Positions 25,461-33,706 of a DNA stretch of 64,000 nt are shown here, in pieces (within the stretch, counting starts at the first letter, position 1; each line of letters starts with the position of its first letter). Origin of the DNA: Promicromonospora iranensis (GTDB lineage Bacteria; Actinomycetota; Actinomycetes; Actinomycetales; Cellulomonadaceae); contig NZ_JAJQMN010000003.1 of NCBI RefSeq assembly GCF_028994775.1, forward strand, positions 372,001 to 436,000, read 5' to 3'. The notes beneath the pieces were generated by a model. It was not told the origin of the DNA and made no database searches. It saw only the letters and a program-made list of their open reading frames with translations. Made by a program: the position numbers and the translations under genes.

Positions 25461-25466
25461 CGTCCC

Positions 25467-26438
25467 ATGAAGCGCAACCGGTCAGCCAGGGGGGACGCGG
25501 GCACGCCCCTGCGCCGACTCGCCCAAACCCTCCTGGCAGCGGTCGTCGGAGGGACCCTCGCGGTCTCCCTCGCCGCCTGCTCCGGAGGTGGCGCGAGCGA
25601 GTCCGGCGCAGCCGACGCGGGCGACGGGGCACGTGCGGAGGTCGCCACCCCGGGCTCGGCCGAGGGCACCGTCGCCGACGCGGCCGGCGCCGTCGGCCTC
25701 GCCGAGGCGCCAGAGGAAGCCGTCAACCGTGAGCTCATCACCACGGGCAACGCGACGCTCGCCGTGGAGGACCCGTTCGAAGCCGCCGAGCAGATCGCCG
25801 ACCTCGTCGAGGGCGCGGGTGGCCGCGTCGAGGCGCGCGACGAGCGCGCGGAGACCGCCGAGGAGCCGGGCAGCGCGTCGATGACGCTCCGGATCCCCGC
25901 CGACCGCGTCTCCGCGACGCTGGACGCGCTCGACAAGCTCGGCGAGGTGCGTGACCGCCACGTCGAGACGCTGGACGTCACCGGCACCGCACAGGACCTC
26001 GACGCCCGTATCGCCGCACTGCGCACGTCGACCGACCGGCTGCGCGAGCTCATGGCCGAGGCCGACCGCACCGCCGACCTCATCGAGATCGAGGCGGAGC
26101 TCGCCACACGGCAGGCGGAGCTGGACTCCCGGGTCTCCGAGAGGAACCGGCTCTCCGACGAGGTGGCGATGTCCACCCTGCACGTGGAGATCGTCGCGGA
26201 GAGCTCCCCGGCGGCGCAGGCGGAGCCGGGCGGCTTCCTCGGCGGACTGTCCGCCGGGTGGAGCGCCCTGGTGAGCACGTTCAACGTGTTCGTCCTGGTG
26301 CTCGGCGCGATCATCCCCTGGCTCGCGCTGGCCGGTGTGGTGCTGCTCGTGGTGGTCGGCGTCCGCAGGCAGATCGCCAGGAACCGGCCTTCCGGCCCGG
26401 GGCCGATCGTCGCCGAACCGGAGCCCGTCGAGCCCTGA
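25467..26438 (+). CDS. DUF4349 lipoprotein with C-terminal membrane helix
   Basis: A 323-residue exported protein. The basic N-terminus and hydrophobic stretch end in the lipobox VSLAACSGGG. After an Ala/Gly-rich linker comes the DUF4349 domain (about 95-265): it starts with ELITTGNATLAVEDPFEAAE, includes MTLRIPADRVSATLDALDKLG and a coiled-coil segment (about 195-240), and ends at a membrane helix (about 275-300) with a basic cytoplasmic tail. DUF4349 proteins are envelope proteins of unknown function, found beside cell-wall and stress genes. Monocistronic as far as can be seen. Confidence 0.85.
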   Translation: MKRNRSARGDAGTPLRRLAQTLLAAVVGGTLAVSLAACSGGGASESGAADAGDGARAEVATPGSAEGTVADAAGAVGLAEAPEEAVNRELITTGNATLAVEDPFEAAEQIADLVEGAGGRVEARDERAETAEEPGSASMTLRIPADRVSATLDALDKLGEVRDRHVETLDVTGTAQDLDARIAALRTSTDRLRELMAEADRTADLIEIEAELATRQAELDSRVSERNRLSDEVAMSTLHVEIVAESSPAAQAEPGGFLGGLSAGWSALVSTFNVFVLVLGAIIPWLALAGVVLLVVVGVRRQIARNRPSGPGPIVAEPEPVEP

Positions 26439-26467
26439 CCGGTCGAGCCTGACTGGTCGAGCCCTGC

Positions 26468-27232
26468 CTACCGGTCCGCGAACCGGGCCTCGATCCGTTC
26501 CATCGCCTGCCGCTGCTGATCGTTGAGCAGCTCGGCCGTGTACTCGCTGAGCAGCGGGGACGAGGCGCCGACGTCGAGCAGTTCATGGTCGGCGAACTCG
26601 GCGATCAGGCCTCCGAACGCCGTTCCGAAGCTGTCGACGACCGACGAGATGTCCTGTTCGGTGCTGCCCGCTCCGAGGCTGCCGAACTGCTCGGCGAACG
26701 CGCTGACGACCTGGATCATGGTGGGGTCGCTCATCCGTTCGTAGAAGTGCGCGAGCTGAGGCATCGCCTCTTCTCCCAGCAGGTGGGCCAGGAGCACCGA
26801 GTGCTCCCGGTCGGCCCTGATCAGCTCCGGCGAGATTCCCGACGTCGCCCAGACGGCGAAGAACGGCGCCAGCTCCGGCGGGACGTCGGGCGCGGCGCGG
26901 TGATCACGCAGCTGCGCGATCACCGCACGCCGTCTGGTCAGCTGGTCGATCTGCGCGACCAGCTCGGCGTCCAGCTCGTCCAGGAGCGCCCCCGCGTCGC
27001 CATCCCCGGCGCTCCCGCCGCCCGCGTCGTCGAGCAGCTCCGACATGCGCTCGAGCGGGATGCCGACCGCCGCCAGCCGTTTGATGCGCAGCAGCCGGAC
27101 CAGGTCGCGCAGGTCGTAGTTGCGGTAGTCGTTGCTGTCCCGCCGGGGCTCCGCGAGCACCCCGACCTCGTGGTAGTGCCGCAGGGTCCGCACCGTGACG
27201 CCGGCGAGGCGGGCCAGCTCCCCGCTACGCAC
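26468..27232 (-). CDS. MerR-family transcriptional regulator
   Basis: A 254-residue regulator. The N-terminal MerR helix-turn-helix is RSGELARLAGVTVRTLRHYH followed by the wing region NDYRNYDLRDLVRLLRIKRL, then a coiled-coil dimerisation helix (about 85-125) and a C-terminal effector domain of about 130 residues that resembles the TipAS-like multidrug binding domains. GTG 27232 is chosen because it begins just before the HTH and overlaps the upstream MFS gene by 8 bp; reading frame further upstream is not homologous. It very likely activates the MFS-MerR operon through the long-spacer promoter at 28479-28509. Confidence 0.88.
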   Translation of the reverse strand: MRSGELARLAGVTVRTLRHYHEVGVLAEPRRDSNDYRNYDLRDLVRLLRIKRLAAVGIPLERMSELLDDAGGGSAGDGDAGALLDELDAELVAQIDQLTRRRAVIAQLRDHRAAPDVPPELAPFFAVWATSGISPELIRADREHSVLLAHLLGEEAMPQLAHFYERMSDPTMIQVVSAFAEQFGSLGAGSTEQDISSVVDSFGTAFGGLIAEFADHELLDVGASSPLLSEYTAELLNDQQRQAMERIEARFADR

Positions 27233-28472
27233 TGCGGACCGCCGGCTGGGTCTCGCCCGTGGGCTCCGTCTCGGGCTCGAGATGCCGCAGCGACCGGGCG
27301 AGGAGGCCCAGGACACCGGCGACGAGCCCGATCCCGGCCAGGGCGTACGCAGCGACCTCGACACCGATGTACTCGGTGAGCAGGGCCGCCGTCATGAGGC
27401 CGACGGGCGGTGCGGCAGTCATGACCGCATTCTGCGTGCCCATGATCCGTCCCCGCATCCCCTCGCGGATGCGTTCGATCATGAGCACGCCCATCAGGCT
27501 GCCGAACAGGCCACTGGCGAGCCCCACCACGAAGGCGCCGGCGAAGACCACCCAGACCGAGGACAGCGTGGCGATGACGCCGAACCCGACAGTGGTCCCG
27601 ACCACCCCCGCGATGAACCACGGGCGCCTGCCCCCGCGCGCACCGACGACGGCATAGAACCCGGCGCCGACCAGCATCCCGGCGGCAAGCGCCGTCAGGA
27701 CGAATCCAAGCATCCCGGGCTGGTCGATCTGCGTGAAGTACACGGGCAGGACCAGGCCCTGCAAGGACGCCAGCACGCTCATCGTCGCCACGGTGAGCAA
27801 GGTCGTGGCGACCAGGAACGGGCTGCGCAGCAGCACCCGCCAGCCGTCCCGAAGCTGCGTCCAGCTGCCGCCGGCCGGCTCGTCACCACTGACGATCGCC
27901 ACGGCGCCCACCCGGTACGGGATGAGGAGGGTCAGCAGGGCCGCGGCGAGCGACGTCGCGGCGGTGATCCACAGCACCGTCGAACCGTCGAAGAGCACCA
28001 TCAGCGTCCCGGCCGCCGCCGGCCCGAGGAGCAGGGCGACCGCACCGAGCCCTTCCCTGATGCCCATGAGCCGATCGGCGCTGATCGAGCCGTGGCGCAC
28101 GATCGCCGGCAGCAGGGCATCGCGAGCGGTCATGCCCGGTACGTCACCGAGCGACCCGATGATCCCGAACAGGACGAACCACCCGACGTTCAGGCCCGAG
28201 ACCATGTCGACCACGGGCAGAGCTGCGACCGAGGCCGCCGAGACCAGGTCCGTGACGACGGACGACGTGCGGCGGTTGATCCGGTCGATCACGACGCCCA
28301 TGACCAGGCCGGCGAGCACGGCGGGTACAGCGGTCGCCGCGGCCACCGTGCCGGCGCTCAGCGCGCTCCCGGTGACCTGCAGGACGATGAGCGGGAACGC
28401 CACCCCCGCTATCGAGTTGCCCAGCAGGGACAGCAGGTACGACGACAGGTACGCGAAGGGAATCAGCCTCAT
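27225..28472 (-). CDS. MFS transporter (DHA3-type) under MerR control
   Basis: A 415-residue major facilitator with 12 helices. It begins MRLIPFAYLSSYLLSLLG, and has the conserved loop VMGVVIDRINRRTSSVV after helix 2 and a second RIREGMRGRIMGTQNA motif in the symmetric position. I start at ATG 28472, which coincides with the predicted transcription start of the MerR-type promoter; a GTG at 28493 or ATG at 28490 would place the start inside the -10/spacer. Its last codons overlap the MerR gene. Probable function: export of the compound recognised by the MerR protein. Confidence 0.88.
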   Translation of the reverse strand: MRLIPFAYLSSYLLSLLGNSIAGVAFPLIVLQVTGSALSAGTVAAATAVPAVLAGLVMGVVIDRINRRTSSVVTDLVSAASVAALPVVDMVSGLNVGWFVLFGIIGSLGDVPGMTARDALLPAIVRHGSISADRLMGIREGLGAVALLLGPAAAGTLMVLFDGSTVLWITAATSLAAALLTLLIPYRVGAVAIVSGDEPAGGSWTQLRDGWRVLLRSPFLVATTLLTVATMSVLASLQGLVLPVYFTQIDQPGMLGFVLTALAAGMLVGAGFYAVVGARGGRRPWFIAGVVGTTVGFGVIATLSSVWVVFAGAFVVGLASGLFGSLMGVLMIERIREGMRGRIMGTQNAVMTAAPPVGLMTAALLTEYIGVEVAAYALAGIGLVAGVLGLLARSLRHLEPETEPTGETQPAVRSA

Positions 28473-28478
28473 GATGCC

Positions 28479-28509
28479 AGTCAGAACCATCACGTAGGGG
28501 CGGGGTCAA
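28479..28509 (-). promoter_or_regulatory. MerR-type promoter with 19-bp spacer
   Basis: On the minus strand TTGACC (28504-28509) and CTGACT (28479-28484) are separated by 19 bp instead of 17. The spacer carries a partial dyad (ACCCCGCCC against AACCATCAC). MerR activators work on such over-long spacers by untwisting DNA. The expected start point falls on the ATG at 28472, so the message would be leaderless. Confidence 0.6.
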
Positions 28510-28553
28510 GCGTTGCCCGCCGGCGGGCGCGGCGCCGGCGGACAACGCCCCGC

Positions 28554-28958
28554 TCAGCCGGTGATCGCCAGCGCGTCGATCTCCACCAGCATCTCCTCGC
28601 GCGGCAGGCCCACCATCACCGTGGTGCGGCTCGGCAGCACGCCGCCCGGGCAGTGCTTCGTCACGAACTCGCCGTAGGCCTCGTTCATGGCGGCGAAGTC
28701 GTCACGCGTCGTGAGGTAGACCCGCAGCATCACGACGTCGTCGAACGTCGCACCGCCGGCCTCGACGATCGCCCGCACGTTCTCCAGGGTGCGCGTGGTC
28801 TGCGCGGCGACGTCGCCGGGGTGCACGTACTCCCCCGTCGCCGGGTCCACCGGGCCCTGCCCCGAGACCTGCACGAACGGCCCCTTGCGCACGCCCTGGT
28901 GAAACGTGTGCGCGGGGGCGGGGGCGTCGGGGGTGGAGATGGCGGTCTTGTCGGTCAT
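28554..28958 (-). CDS. RidA-family enamine/imine deaminase
   Basis: A 134-residue RidA/YjgF family protein. It has the VQVSGQGPVDPATGEYVHPG segment, VMLRVYLTTRDDF, and the catalytic Arg in LPSRTTVMVGLP followed by LVEIDALAI. RidA proteins hydrolyse 2-aminoacrylate and other reactive imines released by PLP enzymes. It is the last gene of the group with the D-amino-acid lyase, whose reaction produces exactly such intermediates, so a protective role for that enzyme is likely. Confidence 0.92.
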   Translation of the reverse strand: MTDKTAISTPDAPAPAHTFHQGVRKGPFVQVSGQGPVDPATGEYVHPGDVAAQTTRTLENVRAIVEAGGATFDDVVMLRVYLTTRDDFAAMNEAYGEFVTKHCPGGVLPSRTTVMVGLPREEMLVEIDALAITG

Positions 28959-28999
28959 CGGTGCTCCTTGCTCGGGTCGTGCGGTCGGTCAGCTGCTGG

Positions 29000-30223
29000 T
29001 CAGAAGTCGAGAGTGATCTGCTCGGCGACCTCGTCGCCGCGGGTCACGAAGCCGGTGCGGTACTTGTCGAGGGTGGTGCAGGGGTGCGAGATGCCGAACC
29101 CGACCACATCACCGGGCGCGAGCAGCCCGTCGTTCCCCGGCTCGATCGCGAGGTAGGCGTGCTGGTCGTTGAGCGCGGTCACGCGCACGCCCGTCAGCTC
29201 ACGGGCAGCGCCCAGCCGGCCGGCGGCGTCGGCGGCGCGCACGACGAGGGGCGTCGGAAGGTCGATGTCGAACGAGACGTCCCGGCGGCCCATGCCGCAG
29301 ATGACCAGGCCGGGCTCCGGCGCGGACAGCACGGAGGCCCACACCGTGATCGCGGGCCGCAGCGGCTCGGCGCCCAGCCGGGTCCAGGGGTCGGCCCGCA
29401 GGTAGTGGCCGTGGTCGTGGGTCACGTAGGCACCCGAGCGCAGCACCACCCGGGTCGGCACCTCGGCGCCGGTGGCGTCCTGGACCGGCACGGCGAGATG
29501 CCGCGTGACGACGTCGGCGAACGCACTGCCGCCCGCGCTCAGCACCGTGGCCCCACCGACGAGCCCGCCGATCTGCGCGCCCACCGCACGCAGGTCGTCG
29601 CACCACCGGCCGACGGCCTCGAGCTCCTCCGCGCTGGTGCCGCCCGCGACCGGTCCTTCGTAGCCCGCGACACCGGCCAGCCGGAGCCCGGCATCGTTCA
29701 CACCGACCGCGAGCACCACGGCGTCGGACACCGTGCGGACGCCCGTACGACCGCCGGGGACGCCGAGCTCCACCAGCACGCCCAGCCGGGCGGTCACCTC
29801 GGGGGCGGCGCCGGCGAAGCCTGCCGCGAGGAGGTCGACCCCGCGTGCGGAGTCCACGTAGACCCATACCTCGTCAGCGGCCCGGTCCCCGGCGCCGTCG
29901 CCGTCGCTGAGCGCGGCCCGTAGCCACGCGATGTCGCGGGGGTCGACGAGCTCGTTCGCGAGGAAGGCGCGACGCCCGGCGCCCGGGACGCCCCAGCCGA
30001 GCGCCGTTCGCAGCTGTGCGGGCGTCGCCACGGTGGCTCCCCAGGCCCCGGCCGCGACCTGGCGCTCCCAGATCTCGCGGGACATGTGCGTCTTCACGTG
30101 CGGCGCATGCTCGACGCCTGCCCCGGCGAACGCGTTCGCCACCGTCGAGATGTTGTGGTCCAGCGCCGCCTCGTCGAGCGTCAGCAGGGGCCAGGTGAAC
30201 GTGGAGTCATCGATGCGCAGCAC
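29000..30223 (-). CDS. D-amino-acid ammonia-lyase / D-serine dehydratase-like PLP enzyme (DSD1 family)
   Basis: A 407-residue fold-III PLP enzyme. The N-terminal alanine-racemase-type barrel has the PLP lysine in HAPHVKTHMSREIW; the C-terminal domain has RSGAYVTHDHGHY and the zinc ligands His and Cys in GISHPCTTLDKY, as in eukaryotic-type D-serine dehydratase and D-threonine aldolase. The C-terminal part FGISHPCTTLDKYR is typical for bacterial amino acid deaminases of this group. GTG 30223 is used, since AGGA stands seven bases before it. Located between the N-acyl-D-amino-acid deacylase and RidA, it probably deaminates the D-amino acid released by the former. D-Ser, D-Thr or D-Glu as substrate cannot be decided. 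Confidence 0.85.
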   Translation of the reverse strand: MLRIDDSTFTWPLLTLDEAALDHNISTVANAFAGAGVEHAPHVKTHMSREIWERQVAAGAWGATVATPAQLRTALGWGVPGAGRRAFLANELVDPRDIAWLRAALSDGDGAGDRAADEVWVYVDSARGVDLLAAGFAGAAPEVTARLGVLVELGVPGGRTGVRTVSDAVVLAVGVNDAGLRLAGVAGYEGPVAGGTSAEELEAVGRWCDDLRAVGAQIGGLVGGATVLSAGGSAFADVVTRHLAVPVQDATGAEVPTRVVLRSGAYVTHDHGHYLRADPWTRLGAEPLRPAITVWASVLSAPEPGLVICGMGRRDVSFDIDLPTPLVVRAADAAGRLGAARELTGVRVTALNDQHAYLAIEPGNDGLLAPGDVVGFGISHPCTTLDKYRTGFVTRGDEVAEQITLDF

Positions 30224-30235
30224 ACCCACATCCTG

Positions 30236-30292
30236 CCGTGTCCCGGGCGCCGCGCGCACACGTCCGGCGTCCGCTCGCGGTCCGGGACACGG
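30236..30292 (-). terminator. Hairpin between the deacylase and D-amino-acid lyase genes
   Basis: CCGTGTCCCGG (30236-30246) and CCGGGACACGG (30282-30292) form a perfect 11-bp stem directly after the deacylase stop codon. The 35-base loop is itself GC-rich. No U-tract follows, so it may reduce, not stop, readthrough into the next gene. Confidence 0.5.
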
Positions 30293-30293
30293 A

Positions 30294-31874
30294 TCAGGCG
30301 GCTGCCGGCCGCAGGCCGCGCCCCGGCGTCGCGCCTGTGAGCCGGCCGCCCGCGAGCACCGGCACGCCACCGACGAGCACGTCCTCGATACCCACCGCCG
30401 GCGTGCGTGGCGACTCGTACGTCGCCTCGTCGCGGACGCGGGCGGGGTCGACGAGCGCGATGTCGGCGACGGCGCCCGGCACCGTCGCGCCGCGGTCCGC
30501 CAGCGCGAAGCGGCGCGCGGCGCGGGCCGAAAGGTGCTCCGCGGCGTCCCACCAGCTCCACGAGCCGCGCCGCACGTGCTCGTCGAGCAGCCTGGCGAAC
30601 GCGCCCCACCCGCGCGGGTGCGGCCGGCCGCCCCAGTAGATGGCGTCCGAACCGGCGAGATGCCCCTCGTGCCCGGCCAGCGCACGGACGGACTCGGGCG
30701 AGTTGGTCGGCGGCTGCGCGAAGACGCAGCTCGCACGCAGCGCGGTGGTCGTCAGGACCTCGACCACCGTGTCGGGTGCCGACCGCCCGAGCCGCGCGGC
30801 GACGTCGGGCAGGGTCATGCCCTCCGCCCACTCCAGGCCCGGGACGGAGGCGAAGGTGATGCGCGGCCAGAGGTCGTCGAGGCCCGCGAAGTGCTCGGCG
30901 AGGCGCGCGGCGGCCGCGGGGTCACGCAGGGCGTCGACCGTCGCGCGCGCGTCGGCGAGGGGCAGCCACGTCGGGAGCGTGACCATCGACAGGATGGAGC
31001 ATCCGCGCAGGTAGGGATAGGAATCGTAGGTGACGTCGCGGCCCCCGGCCCGCGCTCCCCCGACATGCTCCAGGAGGTCGCCCGCGGGGCCGTGCAGGTG
31101 GGACACGTGCGTCGCGGCGTCGGACGCGCGGGCGATCCGCATCAGCTCGTCGAGCGCCTCGACGCCCCGGTCCTCGTACCCGCGCATGTGGCTCACGTGC
31201 GGCAGCCGGCGGGCGGCGACCACCCTGGCGAGCGCGACGAGCTCCCGTTCGTCGGCATAGGCGGCGGGCACGTACTCGAGGCCGGTCGAGAGGCCGCAGG
31301 CGCCGTCGTCCAGGGCCTGCTCCAGGAGCCCGACCATCGCGGCCACCTCCTCGTCGGACGCCGACCGCTGCGCGGCCCCGAGCACCCGGTACCGCAGGGT
31401 CCCGTGCGGGGCGAGGTACGCGACGTTCACCGGAACCGTGCGGTGATAGGTGCCCAGGAGATCAGCGACGGAGCCGCCGGAGAACGTGGGGTGCGCCCCG
31501 TCGATGGCGGCGAAGTACGTGCTCGCCCAGTCGTAGGTCGCGCTGTCGGTCGGGGCGAACGACACGCCGTCCTGCCCGGTCACGACGGTCGTGATGCCCT
31601 GGCTCAGCATCGCGAGCTGCACCTCCGGCTCGAAGACGGCGGCCTCCGCGTGGGTGTGCGCGTCCACGAACCCGGGCATCGCCACCCGACCGTCCGCGTC
31701 GAGGATCCTCGTGTCCGGGCCGGTGAAGCTCTCGGTGCCCGGAACGGTGTCGCCCGTGCCCGCGCGGGTGATCGCCGCGATCCTGCCCCGCACGACGTGC
31801 AGGTCCAGGAGCCCGGACAGGGACCCGTCGGGCTGCGGCACGCGGGCCCCGCGGATCAGGATCGTGCCGGTCAT
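30294..31874 (-). CDS. N-acyl-D-amino-acid deacylase (D-aminoacylase family)
   Basis: A 526-residue amidohydrolase-superfamily enzyme. Metal ligands are visible in MPGFVDAHTHAEAAVFEP (HxH), followed by GITTVVTGQDGVSFAP, LSTGLEYVPAAYAD (the loop with the bridging ligand in D-aminoacylases), HVSHMRGYED, and HVSHLHGPAG. The C-terminal beta-sandwich contains ATVPGAVADIALVDPARVRD. It hydrolyses N-acyl (often N-acetyl) D-amino acids to the free D-amino acid. The ATG overlaps the GH20 stop codon by 4 bp, so both are made together. Dihydroorotase-like or prolidase-like activities are less likely. Confidence 0.88.
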   Translation of the reverse strand: MTGTILIRGARVPQPDGSLSGLLDLHVVRGRIAAITRAGTGDTVPGTESFTGPDTRILDADGRVAMPGFVDAHTHAEAAVFEPEVQLAMLSQGITTVVTGQDGVSFAPTDSATYDWASTYFAAIDGAHPTFSGGSVADLLGTYHRTVPVNVAYLAPHGTLRYRVLGAAQRSASDEEVAAMVGLLEQALDDGACGLSTGLEYVPAAYADERELVALARVVAARRLPHVSHMRGYEDRGVEALDELMRIARASDAATHVSHLHGPAGDLLEHVGGARAGGRDVTYDSYPYLRGCSILSMVTLPTWLPLADARATVDALRDPAAAARLAEHFAGLDDLWPRITFASVPGLEWAEGMTLPDVAARLGRSAPDTVVEVLTTTALRASCVFAQPPTNSPESVRALAGHEGHLAGSDAIYWGGRPHPRGWGAFARLLDEHVRRGSWSWWDAAEHLSARAARRFALADRGATVPGAVADIALVDPARVRDEATYESPRTPAVGIEDVLVGGVPVLAGGRLTGATPGRGLRPAAA

Positions 31875-33637
31875 GCGTCCCGCTCCGGATCCGCGGGCGC
31901 CGGTTCCTCCGTGGGCAGGTTCTCGACCCCGCCGTCCTCGCGCCAGCCGCCGATCCCTGCCCAGCCGCCGACGGCGGTCTCCGCCGCCAGGTCACGCGGG
32001 TAGCCCTCGACCCCGGGCCGGGTCTGCCACGGGTGCGGGCCGGCGAGCGGCCGGTACTCGACGCCGTACGCGTCGAGGCGGGGCAGGTGCCGCCGTTCGA
32101 GGCGGTCCAGGAACTCCTTCGACGCGGCGGAGCCCTGCGTGCGGTCGGCCCGGGGCGACCAGGCGACCTCGGCGAACGCCGCGAGCCGGGGGAAGGTCGC
32201 GTAGTCGACGCGCCGGGCGCTGTCGAGGTGCTCGGTCCAGACCTGTGCCTGCGTACCGAGCAGCCGGCCCGGAACGCCGGCGAGGTTGGCGGAGGCCGGG
32301 GTCAGCGCGGCGGGCAGGGGCTCGAACGCGTACACGTCCTCCACGGTCCGCAGAAAGCCGACGGGGATGGGCTCCGCCGGGTGCTCCCCCGCCCGGTGGT
32401 CGAGGTAGACGGCCTGCTCAGGCGCCATGACGACGTCGTACCCTGCCGCGAGCGCCGCCGCGCCCTGGGCGTAGCCGCGCCAGGACGTCACGATCACGTC
32501 GCGCGGCAGCATCGGCGACACCGCCTCGTCCCAGACGACGGCGCGGCGGCCGGCGGCGGACACGTGCTCCGCGAGCCGGGCGACGAACCAGCCGTGCAGC
32601 TGGGCGACATCGGCCAGACCGAGCGACCGCGCGCGCTCGACGATGGAGGGCGACTCGCGCCAGAGGGTGGGCGGGACCTCGTCGCCTCCGAGGGCGATCC
32701 AGGGCGTGTCGAAGACGTCCAGCACCTCGTCGAGCACGTGCCGGAAGAACGCGAGCGAACCCTCGGACGGGTCGAGCACATCCTGGCTGATGCCCCACGT
32801 GGTGCGGACGGCGCTGCGGTCCTTGCGCGTACCGAGCTCCGGGTAGGCGGCGACGGCGGCCTCGACGTGACCGGGGACGTCGATCTCGGGGACCACGGTG
32901 ATGCCTCGGTCGCGGGCGTAGCCGACGATCTCGCGCAGGTCGTCCTGCGTGTAGAAGCCACCGTGCGGGCGGCCGTCCCGCGAGCCGGTGCGCCAGGTGC
33001 CGACGGTGGACTCACGGCGCCACGCCCCGGTCCTCGTGAGCTCGGGGTAACGGTGGATCTGGACACGCCAGCCCTGGTCGTCGGTGAGGTGCAGCTGCAG
33101 CACGTTGAGCCGATGGGCGGCGGCGAGGTCGATGAACCGCAGCACGTCGTGCTTCGGCAGGAAGTGCCGGGCGACGTCGAGCAGCACACCACGCCACTCG
33201 AAGCGGGGACGGTCCTCGATGTGCACGACCGGCAGCACGAGCGGGCGGGTGCCGCTGCGGCGGTACGCGTCAGGGCCCGCGAGCTGACGCAGCGTCTGGG
33301 CGGCGGCATGCGCGCCGGCGAGGTCGGCGGCCCGGACCCGGACCGAGCCGCCGGCCTCCGGACGGCGCTCCGCCGGGCGTACCTCGATGCGGTACCCGCC
33401 GGCCGGCAGGTCGGGTGCGAGGTCGAATCGGACGCAGTTTCCGGGGCCGCGGCCCGGCGCCGCGGGAACGAGATCGAGGCCGAAGGCCTCCTCCGTGACA
33501 CGCCGCCACCAGCGTGCGGCCGGCCGGAGGACGGGGTCGGACTCGACCCGGGCGCCGTCCTCGAGCAGCACCGAGCCGCCCGACACCTGCGTCGACGCAG
33601 GCTCAGGGACCAGGCCAGGGTCTCCGGGGCGTTGCAC
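31871..33637 (-). CDS. GH20 beta-N-acetylhexosaminidase, cytoplasmic
   Basis: A 588-residue glycoside hydrolase. The N-terminal alpha/beta domain (about 1-135) precedes a TIM barrel beginning EDRPRFEWRGVLLDVARHFL. The catalytic pair is Asp319-Glu320 in IALGGDEVPPTLW, which works by substrate-assisted catalysis with the 2-acetamido group. The substrate-binding Trp appears late in GTQAQVWTEHLDS. There is no signal peptide, so it acts in the cytoplasm on imported GlcNAc-containing oligosaccharides. It is the first gene of the D-aminoacylase group and probably leaderless (TAGGGT six bases before its GTG start). Confidence 0.92.
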   Translation of the reverse strand: MQRPGDPGLVPEPASTQVSGGSVLLEDGARVESDPVLRPAARWWRRVTEEAFGLDLVPAAPGRGPGNCVRFDLAPDLPAGGYRIEVRPAERRPEAGGSVRVRAADLAGAHAAAQTLRQLAGPDAYRRSGTRPLVLPVVHIEDRPRFEWRGVLLDVARHFLPKHDVLRFIDLAAAHRLNVLQLHLTDDQGWRVQIHRYPELTRTGAWRRESTVGTWRTGSRDGRPHGGFYTQDDLREIVGYARDRGITVVPEIDVPGHVEAAVAAYPELGTRKDRSAVRTTWGISQDVLDPSEGSLAFFRHVLDEVLDVFDTPWIALGGDEVPPTLWRESPSIVERARSLGLADVAQLHGWFVARLAEHVSAAGRRAVVWDEAVSPMLPRDVIVTSWRGYAQGAAALAAGYDVVMAPEQAVYLDHRAGEHPAEPIPVGFLRTVEDVYAFEPLPAALTPASANLAGVPGRLLGTQAQVWTEHLDSARRVDYATFPRLAAFAEVAWSPRADRTQGSAASKEFLDRLERRHLPRLDAYGVEYRPLAGPHPWQTRPGVEGYPRDLAAETAVGGWAGIGGWREDGGVENLPTEEPAPADPERDA

Positions 33638-33643
33638 GGCGTC

Positions 33644-33649
33644 ACCCTA
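33644..33649 (-). promoter_or_regulatory. -10 box of a leaderless promoter for the GH20 gene
   Basis: On the minus strand TAGGGT lies six bases before the GTG at 33637. Confidence 0.4.
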
Positions 33650-33658
33650 GCGCGGCGA

Positions 33659-33688
33659 GAGCGCGCGGTCCCGGAGGACCGCGCGCTC
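33659..33688 (-). terminator. Terminator hairpin after the S33 peptidase gene
   Basis: A perfect 13-bp stem (33659-33671 with 33676-33688, GAGCGCGCGGTCC) closes a 4-base loop. It lies 19 bp past the S33 peptidase stop codon, and before the promoter of the GH20 gene on the same strand. There is no U-tract, as is common in high-GC actinobacteria. Confidence 0.75.
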
Positions 33689-33706
33689 CCCCTCACCCCG
33701 GGTCCG

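Larger units (their letters stand above)
25159..25466. other. 308-bp divergent region between the ROK regulator and the DUF4349 gene
   Basis: This gap contains the two TGTTA/TAACA inverted repeats described separately and, near its right end, the -10 box of the DUF4349 gene. The stretch 25240-25450 is locally AT-richer than its surroundings (an A-rich patch around 25345-25380) and has no ORF with a ribosome binding site. I see no other element. Confidence 0.45.
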
